Assembly (NCBI GenBank): GCA_903901395.1
Contig: CAIUQW010000053.1
Location: 1 to 11,477, forward strand
Reading direction: 5' to 3'
DNA: 11,477 nucleotides
Source of the DNA: an uncultured Chlorobiales bacterium
GTDB lineage: Bacteria > Bacteroidota > Chlorobiia > Chlorobiales > Chlorobiaceae
The stretch's first letter is position 1; every line of letters starts with the position of its first letter. The notes beneath the pieces were generated by a model that did not search any database, was not told where the DNA came from, and worked only from the letters and a program-made list of their open reading frames with translations. This document shows, piece after piece, positions 6,503 to 11,477 of the stretch. The translations under genes and the position numbers were made by a program.

Positions 6503-6521
6503 ATCTGCAATCAACTTCATC
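6487..6521 (-). repeat. 10-base perfect inverted repeat overlapping the cytochrome-porin stop codon
   Basis: GATGAAGTTG (6487-6496) pairs with CAACTTCATC (6512-6521), with a 15-base loop. One arm covers two of the three bases of the stop codon (6520-6522). It could form as soon as the gene's 3' end is transcribed. Confidence 0.7.
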
Positions 6522-7788
6522 AGAAACCAACCTGGGTAAATAACTGGAACGAAGAGGGCGCAGTGTAAGCTGAACTACCTTTTTTATGTTCCACGCCAAC
6601 ATATTCAAGCCCCACTTTGGCATTGGGTCTTATCATTGCGGCTACTGCCGGAATCACTTTTTCCATGGTACCATTCAGGTCATCCTTGAGATATTCGTAA
6701 CGAAGCACACCGATAAGCCAAGGATAGAACCAGTAGTCGCTTTCGAGCGAGTATGCCGTACGCTTGCCATAGTTGATGCTGGTATTGGCTTCATCGAGCA
6801 CTTCATTAAAGCGGGCGTACTGACCAAGGAAACGCAATGATCCATAGCTAGCTTCGACATCGAATGAGTATGCGTTTTTCGTCAGACCAGCAAGACCTTC
6901 TTGTGTCGTCGGTTTCGAACCGTTTGCGGAATTGATGTAATTCGCACCAAAAGTTATTGCATTATCCTTTCCAATGTGATCGACTCCATGCGTACCTCCG
7001 GCCCCGCTAAGCAGGCCATGGCCTCCGAGTTTATAGGTAGCTCTGACAAATTTTGAATCAGCTATATTCCCGGCCTCTTCAGGATCTTCCGTACCATTTC
7101 TACCCAATCCGAAAGTCAGTGAATAGCCGCCGGTTGAGCCGGTGTCTCCGGCAAACCTGAGTTCAGCTCCTCTGGAAACTGCTGGCATGGTTGTTGTATA
7201 TCCATCGCGTTTCCATCCCGGCCTGGCGGAAACAAGAACCATTTTTTCGGTAATACCAACTTCACCGAGAACAAGATTCAGACCAGGCTTGAACGTCCAC
7301 ATGAGATTCAGCTTACCCCATTCAAGACCGCCTTCGTTGATGGCAAAATCACCGAAGTAAGTGATTTGATCCGTTACAGTGCCAGCAAAGAAGGTTTCCA
7401 GATCCTCGACAATTTTTGTTTCATTGAATGACCCTGTCTCTACATCCTTTGGAGTATAGGCTCTAATTTTGCCAAGAAAGCCCAGCGTAGGCATATTGGG
7501 CATATCCGATGGCCAGATGGCATTAGGGAACTGATTCTTGTATCCCTCCTGCCCCAGCTTGATCGGTTCTTCTTTCACCATATCCTCATCCTGACCGCTC
7601 GGGAAACGGTAGCCGTTGTTCCGAAATGCTTCACCGAATCCGTTCCTGATCGGAAACGCAGTGTGACAGGTTGAACATGCGGTGTGATACTTACGAGCAA
7701 AAACAGGTAAGGCCGACGCCTCTTTACCAGCATTTACGATGGACGAACCCACTATCAGCGCAAAACAAAGGATAAGTTGTTTCTTCAT
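6520..7788 (-). CDS. Outer-membrane monohaem cytochrome-porin fusion, Cyc2-like
   Basis: This 422-residue protein starts with a signal peptide (MKKQLILCFALIVGSSIVNA). Directly after it comes a haem c site CSTCH (38-42) in the context ALPVFARKYHTACSTCHTAFPIRNGFGEAFRNNGYRFP. The order FAR, CxxCH, FP, FG, F, GY is that of Cyc2, the outer-membrane porin-cytochrome that takes electrons from Fe(II). From about residue 100 to the end the sequence alternates polar and hydrophobic residues, with many aromatic-rich strands, and closes with QLFTQVGF. The final Phe is the usual signal for outer-membrane barrel insertion. Length matches Cyc2 (about 400-440). The start is fixed by AAGGAGG five bases upstream; an in-frame start 18 codons earlier would spoil the signal peptide. 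Likely role: moving electrons across the outer membrane. Donor (Fe(II), mineral or sulfur species) is not shown. Alternative: another family of haem-bearing porins with the same N-terminal pattern. GC is lower than in neighbouring genes. Confidence 0.8.
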   Translation of the reverse strand: MKKQLILCFALIVGSSIVNAGKEASALPVFARKYHTACSTCHTAFPIRNGFGEAFRNNGYRFPSGQDEDMVKEEPIKLGQEGYKNQFPNAIWPSDMPNMPTLGFLGKIRAYTPKDVETGSFNETKIVEDLETFFAGTVTDQITYFGDFAINEGGLEWGKLNLMWTFKPGLNLVLGEVGITEKMVLVSARPGWKRDGYTTTMPAVSRGAELRFAGDTGSTGGYSLTFGLGRNGTEDPEEAGNIADSKFVRATYKLGGHGLLSGAGGTHGVDHIGKDNAITFGANYINSANGSKPTTQEGLAGLTKNAYSFDVEASYGSLRFLGQYARFNEVLDEANTSINYGKRTAYSLESDYWFYPWLIGVLRYEYLKDDLNGTMEKVIPAVAAMIRPNAKVGLEYVGVEHKKGSSAYTAPSSFQLFTQVGF

Positions 7789-7793
7789 CCTTG

Positions 7794-7800
7794 CCTCCTT
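7794..7800 (-). promoter_or_regulatory. Strong ribosome binding site of the cytochrome-porin gene
   Basis: AAGGAGG on the minus strand lies five bases before the ATG at 7788, within a purine-rich run. It is the best Shine-Dalgarno in the window and suggests high expression. Confidence 0.8.
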
Positions 7801-7881
7801 TTTTTGATGACAAAAAACCTTGAATAAAAAACACGAAAACACACGAAACCCCTGAAAGGAGATGCTTTTTCCTCATAAACA

Positions 7882-7914
7882 GATCACAGGATACAGATAT
7901 GATCCGGGTGATCC
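7882..7914 (-). promoter_or_regulatory. Candidate operator upstream of the cytochrome-porin gene
   Basis: GATCAC (7882-7887) and GTGATC (7909-7914) form an inverted pair. Between and overlapping them TGATCC occurs twice, nine bases apart (7900-7905 and 7909-7914). The element lies about 95-125 bases upstream of the start codon. No regulator is assigned, and no clear -35/-10 pair was found beside it. Confidence 0.25.
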
Positions 7915-8349
7915 TGATATATCGTATTGGCAATCAGCGAATAATTACGCTGTTTGTGTAGAGAACAGAGGCTGGTATGTGAAAATCAATCAATAACAGC
8001 CATTGAATGCAACTGCTTCAACTATCACCCTATGGTTTGTTACGCCACAGGGATCCTATCGAAATCAAGAGTAAAGTATGATGCAGGAGAAGAGATTCCT
8101 TGGTATTATCAACGTAGGGCTGAGTGTATCACTCAATTTTCAACGAAGGCATATGGTCACTTCATGTATGAATTTAAGCAATAAAATTACTTTTGCAAGC
8201 GAATTCTTAACGATTGTTTAAAATCACTACACGAAATCATTTAGTAGTCACCACTATTTATAAAGCGGCAGCATCACGATAGTCTCTCAAATACCCGTCA
8301 ATCTCCAATAGAGAATAGCCGTAACGTATTGATATACTGTCAGTTCGGA

Positions 8350-9159
8350 TTACTCCTCCCTGTCGTCAAGGTCGAGCGTTCCCTGAGCGGCGATGGTTCC
8401 GGCGGTGGTTGGCGGGCCTTTGAGAATCCATTCGAAGAAGACGCCGATCAGCGCTCCGGCGAGCGGCCCTGCAAAGTAAATCCAGGCAAGCGCGATATCT
8501 CCGCACACCAGCGCGGGGGCGAGCGAGCGTACGGGATTCATCGACGCGCCGCTGACCGGCCCGGCCCAGAGGCCCGTCATGGCGATGTAACCGCCGACGG
8601 CAATTGCGCCGTTCGGGCCGATGTTCCGCGCACCCGAGGCGGTGCCGAGGATGATGTTGACCAGCGCCGCCGTCAGCGCGATCTCCATGACGAGCACTTT
8701 CAGCGGCGTCATCCCGTGGCCAGGCAGGGTCATACCCGCCGCAACCGCTCCGTTGCCGAACATCGCGCCGAGAAAGAGCGCGGCAAGCCCGCCTCCAGCG
8801 ACTTGGGCGATGATGTAGCCGGGCACGCGAATCCAGGAAAAATTACGCCGGATGGCGAAAGCAATGGTGACGGCGGGATTGAGATGCGCGCCGCTCACCG
8901 TGCCCATGAAGTAGATGATGGCCATCACCATCACGCCAGGCGCGACTGGCAACAGTAGATCAGCCGCATGATTGCCGGTGCTTGCCGCGACAGCCGGGCC
9001 ACCGACTGCCACGAGCACCAGCAGAAACGTGCCCCACAGCTCGGCGAAAATCCGCTGCCACTCATGCTTCGGATCGAGAAAATTGGGCGCGATCTGCGTC
9101 AGCAGCATCCGCGACCTTTCCGCCGCATGGTGGTTGTTGTTCTCTTGCGTTGTAGCCAT
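8350..9159 (-). CDS. Aquaporin-family (MIP) channel with NPA and NPV boxes
   Basis: This 269-residue inner-membrane protein has the two-fold MIP repeat with six membrane helices. The first half-helix box is SGAHLNPAVT (NPA at 94-96). The second is SGASMNPVRSLAPA, NPV at 208-210 instead of NPA, followed by the selectivity-filter Arg211. Aligning by eye to E. coli AqpZ, the other three filter positions fall near Pro74, Gly196 and Ala205. All are small or non-aromatic, where AqpZ has Phe, His and Thr. That suggests a wide pore for small neutral solutes such as glycerol, urea or metalloid acids rather than a strict water channel. The N-terminal 35 residues are polar and the C-terminal tail acidic (LDLDDREE). 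GGAGA lies six bases before the ATG. It is divergent from proA, 233 bases away. Confidence 0.9.
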   Translation of the reverse strand: MATTQENNNHHAAERSRMLLTQIAPNFLDPKHEWQRIFAELWGTFLLVLVAVGGPAVAASTGNHAADLLLPVAPGVMVMAIIYFMGTVSGAHLNPAVTIAFAIRRNFSWIRVPGYIIAQVAGGGLAALFLGAMFGNGAVAAGMTLPGHGMTPLKVLVMEIALTAALVNIILGTASGARNIGPNGAIAVGGYIAMTGLWAGPVSGASMNPVRSLAPALVCGDIALAWIYFAGPLAGALIGVFFEWILKGPPTTAGTIAAQGTLDLDDREE

Positions 9160-9392
9160 GCAAAATCTCCAGACATTATTGTCTTGTTCGCCACCGGCAA
9201 GCGGTGCACGGTCATTTTAATAAAGATAATGAAGCGTCTCAAGATGCTGACTCATAAGCGTCCGTCAGTCTCGGCGCAGCCTGGTATCGATTGCCCGCAA
9301 TTGCCCTCGTCAGACAATTGCGCCAGTTGACGAAGAATGACTATCTTGCGGGCAACCGAAAATCCGACAATTCCTTTTCAAGGAGCAGCCCC
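9160..9392. promoter_or_regulatory. Divergent promoter region between aquaporin and proA
   Basis: Both genes must be transcribed from this 233-base gap. An inverted repeat CGCAATTG/CAATTGCG lies at 9296-9322 with an 11-base spacer; each arm itself contains the palindrome CAATTG. Overlapping its right end, a weak plus-strand promoter is possible: TTGCGC, an 18-base spacer, then TATCTT. AAGGAG at 9380-9385, seven bases before the ATG, fixes the proA start. A frame open further upstream gives no family sequence. Confidence 0.4.
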
Positions 9393-10655
9393 ATGACTGA
9401 GCACGAACTCATCGTCAAACAACTCCAGGCCGTACAGAATGCCAGCCGCAAGATCGTGACCCTCGATACGGACTCCATCAACGGACTGCTCGTCGATCTC
9501 GCCGACCGCATTCCTGCCGCCGCAGAGGCAATTCTCGACGCCAACCGCAAGGATCTCGAACGGATGGATGCCGCCGATCCTCGCTACGACCGGCTGCTCC
9601 TGAACGAGTCGCGCCTCGACGCCATCGCCGCCGACCTGCGCAACGTCGCCGCGTTGCCTTCGCCGCTCGATCGCGTGCTTGAAGAGCGCACGCTACCGAA
9701 CGGGCTAAAGCTGCAAAAAGTGTCGGTGCCGCTTGGCGTGGTCGGTATCATCTATGAATCGCGTCCCAACGTCACCTTCGACGTCTTCGCACTCTGTCTG
9801 AAATCGGGCAATGCCACCGTGCTGAAAGGCGGGAGCGACGCGGCCTTCTCGAACATCGCCATCGTGGAGCTGATCCAGGCGGTGATTCGCGACCGCGGCC
9901 TCGATGCCGACATGATCTACCTCCTGCCTGCCGAGCGCGAGGCGGCGCATATTCTGCTCAACGCGGTGGGCTATATCGACGTCATCATCCCGCGCGGCAG
10001 CCAGCAGCTCATCGACTTCGCCCGTAAGCACTCGACCGTGCCGGTGATCGAGACCGGCGCGGGGATCGTGCACACCTATTTCGACGCGAGCGGCGACCTC
10101 TCGATGGGGCGCGACATTGTCTTCAACGCCAAGACCCGCCGCCCGAGCGTCTGCAACGCACTCGACACACTCATCGTGCACCAGAGCCGCATCGACGACC
10201 TTCCGGTGCTGGTGGAGCTGCTCGAAGAGAAGATGGTGCAGATTTACGCCGACGAACCGGCGTATTACAAGCTGCTTGGCCGCTATCCCGACGAGCTGCT
10301 CGAAATAGCCAGCCCGGGGCACTTCGGCACGGAGTTCCTCTCGCTGAAGATGTCGATCAAGACCGTCGCCAATCTCGAAGAGGCGCTCGACCACATCGCG
10401 CATCACAGCTCGAAGCACAGCGAGGCGATCATCGCCTCCGACCTGGCGGCCATCGACGCCTTCATGAAGCGGGTTGACGCGGCGGCGGTTTACGCCAATA
10501 CGTCAACCGCGTTCACGGACGGAGCGCAGTTCGGCCTCGGCGCGGAGATCGGCATCAGCACGCAGAAGCTGCACGCGCGCGGCCCGATGGCGCTCAAGGA
10601 GCTGTGCAGCTACAAATGGCTGATCACCGGCCAGGGACAGGTGAGGCCCGCCTGA
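9393..10655 (+). CDS. proA: Gamma-glutamyl phosphate reductase
   Basis: This 420-residue cytoplasmic enzyme carries out the second step of proline synthesis, the NADPH-dependent reduction of gamma-glutamyl phosphate to glutamate-5-semialdehyde. It is an aldehyde-dehydrogenase-fold protein of normal family length. Recognisable ProA segments are [19 protein letters not shown] (112-130), [10 protein letters not shown] (145-154), [11 protein letters not shown] (200-210), [12 protein letters not shown] (220-231) and [17 protein letters not shown] (247-263) with catalytic Cys254. Near the C-terminus [31 protein letters not shown] is typical of the family. The start is set by AAGGAG seven bases before the ATG. 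Its stop overlaps the start of lolD by one base (TGATG), so the two are presumably co-translated. The partner proB is not in the window. Confidence 0.97.
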   Translation: MTEHELIVKQLQAVQNASRKIVTLDTDSINGLLVDLADRIPAAAEAILDANRKDLERMDAADPRYDRLLLNESRLDAIAADLRNVAALPSPLDRVLEERTLPNGLKLQKVSVPLGVVGIIYESRPNVTFDVFALCLKSGNATVLKGGSDAAFSNIAIVELIQAVIRDRGLDADMIYLLPAEREAAHILLNAVGYIDVIIPRGSQQLIDFARKHSTVPVIETGAGIVHTYFDASGDLSMGRDIVFNAKTRRPSVCNALDTLIVHQSRIDDLPVLVELLEEKMVQIYADEPAYYKLLGRYPDELLEIASPGHFGTEFLSLKMSIKTVANLEEALDHIAHHSSKHSEAIIASDLAAIDAFMKRVDAAAVYANTSTAFTDGAQFGLGAEIGISTQKLHARGPMALKELCSYKWLITGQGQVRPA

Positions 10656-11347
10656 TGCTCGAAGCGCGAACGCTCGTCAAATCCTACGCCCTGCCGGGCC
10701 AGCCGCCGCTGAAGATTCTCGACGGCATCGATCTTTCGGTTGCGCCGGGCGAGATGGTGACCATCATCGGCGCATCCGGCAGCGGCAAGACCACGCTGCT
10801 CAACCTGCTCGGCACCCTCGACGCGCCGGACGAAGGCGAGCTGCGTTTCGACGGCGCGACGGTCTTTCAGGGGAGCCGCTGTCTGCTCTCGAAGAAGGAG
10901 CTGGCCGCCTTCCGTAACCGCAAGATCGGCTTCGTCTTCCAGTTCCACCACCTGCTCTCGGACTTCACGGCGCTCGAAAACGTCGCGATGGCCGAGTTCA
11001 TCGGCACCGGCAAGCTCAAGCCCGCCAAAGAGCGGGCCGCCGCGCTGCTCGAAAAGCTCGGCCTGAAGGCGCGATTCGACCACTTGCCGTCGGAATTGTC
11101 GGGCGGCGAGCAACAGCGCGTCGCCATCGCGCGGGCGCTCATGAACAACCCGAAGCTGGTGCTCGCCGACGAACCGAGCGGCAACCTTGACAGCCGCAAC
11201 AGCCGGATGCTCTACGAACTGATCGCCTCGCTCAGCAAGGAGCGCCAGACCTCGTTCGTCATCGTTACTCACAACGAAGAGTTCGCCGCCACCGCCGACC
11301 GCTGCCTCAACATGCAGGACGGCCATTTGCAGGCGTGCGGAGGGTGA
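10655..11347 (+). CDS. lolD: Lipoprotein-releasing system ATP-binding protein LolD
   Basis: This 230-residue ABC ATPase has Walker [10 protein letters not shown] (39-47), a Q-loop at Gln96, signature [15 protein letters not shown] (148-162), Walker B LVLADEP (168-174) and the H-loop His206 in VTHNEE. The segment [19 protein letters not shown] (92-110) is the diagnostic LolD version of the Q-loop region. LolD powers LolC/E in the inner membrane to release lipoproteins to the carrier LolA for delivery to the outer membrane. The ATG overlaps the proA stop, with GGTGAGG upstream as a ribosome binding site inside proA. Longer starts inside proA are less likely, because the family N-terminus begins at [11 protein letters not shown]. 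No LolC/E gene is present in the window. A related MacB-type ATPase is the alternative, but the QFHHLL motif favours LolD. Confidence 0.92.
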   Translation: MLEARTLVKSYALPGQPPLKILDGIDLSVAPGEMVTIIGASGSGKTTLLNLLGTLDAPDEGELRFDGATVFQGSRCLLSKKELAAFRNRKIGFVFQFHHLLSDFTALENVAMAEFIGTGKLKPAKERAAALLEKLGLKARFDHLPSELSGGEQQRVAIARALMNNPKLVLADEPSGNLDSRNSRMLYELIASLSKERQTSFVIVTHNEEFAATADRCLNMQDGHLQACGG

Positions 11348-11477
11348 ACACAACATCGCAAATAACGGTTATTCTCCGTAAATTAAGTTCGAGTTTCCCG
11401 TATCCCATGAAGTGGCCCCCTCCGCGCGGAGAAAAACAGGCAGAGTTTAAGATGGTAACTTGCCGGTTGTTTATGCA
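11348..11477. other. Region after lolD, no assignable gene
   Basis: Two perfect palindromes are visible: AATAAC-G-GTTATT (11361-11373) and CTCCGCGCGGAG (11419-11430). Neither has a T-run in the right place for a lolD terminator. A plus-strand frame from the ATG at 11407 stays open to the window end (23 codons) without a Shine-Dalgarno or family resemblance. It could be the start of the next gene or chance. Confidence 0.4.

Larger units (their letters stand above)
6084..6519. other. Intergenic region of 436 bases with 3' structures of the cytochrome-porin gene
   Basis: The half next to the cytochrome-porin stop holds two inverted repeats and a terminator, described separately. The other half should carry the promoter of the protease gene, but no convincing -35/-10 pair stands out. 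An 88-codon minus-strand frame from a TTG at 6475 to 6209 runs through the terminator and has no family likeness, so I do not call it a gene. Confidence 0.5.
7789..8349. other. AT-rich intergenic region of about 560 bases without a recognisable gene
   Basis: This is the leader and upstream region of the cytochrome-porin gene, and also the 3' flank of the aquaporin gene. A 76-codon plus-strand frame (7954-8184) starts at TTG with no ribosome binding site and gives a Cys- and Tyr-rich translation unlike any family I know. No hairpin with a T-run follows the aquaporin stop. The base composition is clearly more AT-rich than the genes to the right. It may hold remnants of lost sequence. Confidence 0.5.

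Noticed and set aside
7954..8184. A 76-codon plus-strand frame in the AT-rich gap
   Set aside because: TTG start, no ribosome binding site, unusual Cys/Tyr-rich composition and no family likeness.
8258..8349. Possible transposase tail, minus strand, reading YGYSLLEIDGYLRDY before a stop
   Set aside because: The pattern faintly recalls the C-terminal helix-turn-helix of REP-associated transposases, but it is only about 25 residues, diverges in the second half, and no other transposase part or terminal repeat is visible nearby.
9291..9392. A longer proA start at 9291
   Set aside because: The extra 34 residues have no family match, while AAGGAG lies at the right distance before the ATG at 9393.
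11419..11430. CTCCGCGCGGAG as a terminator for lolD
   Set aside because: It has no loop and is followed by A residues rather than T on the plus strand. The minus orientation has no gene to terminate in the window.

Overview
The window looks like a stretch of chromosome from a Gram-negative bacterium. It carries a LolD-type lipoprotein-sorting ATPase, an outer-membrane beta-barrel with its own haem, and a c-type cytochrome with a signal peptide. The protein flavour, small compact operons, moderately high GC and monohaem cytochrome-porin suggest a green sulfur bacterium (Chlorobiota, e.g. Chlorobaculum or Chlorobium). That placement is an inference from memory of the families, not a proof. No tRNA, rRNA, CRISPR array or intact insertion sequence was found.

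Layout. Bases 1-1086 hold a minus-strand short-chain dehydrogenase with a possible terminator behind it. Bases 1383-1807 hold two tiny minus-strand membrane reading frames that overlap at a TGATG junction; they are either coupled partners or one frameshifted gene. An OsmC-family peroxidase-like protein (1914-2333) and a small monohaem cytochrome c (2669-3136) follow, both on minus. A plus-strand flavin-reductase-like protein (3344-3880) converges on a minus-strand SAM methyltransferase (3903-4679).

Bases 4791-6083 are the most striking part. A papain-family (C1) cysteine protease is followed 42 bases downstream, on the same strand, by a chagasin-type (I42) inhibitor of papain-like proteases with an N-terminal export signal. 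This looks like an enzyme-inhibitor operon.

Bases about 6100-8345 are visibly more AT-rich. They contain one gene, a 422-residue fusion of an N-terminal CxxCH haem site to an outer-membrane barrel, resembling the Cyc2 family of iron-oxidising porin-cytochromes. It has a strong ribosome binding site, a clear rho-independent terminator and extra inverted repeats in its 3' region. About 560 bases upstream of it hold no convincing gene.

Bases 8350-9159 (minus) encode an aquaporin-family channel with NPA and NPV boxes and a selectivity filter that appears wide. It is divergent from a plus-strand pair, proA (proline biosynthesis) and lolD, which overlap by one base (TGATG) and are presumably translationally coupled. 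The last 130 bases hold no assignable gene.
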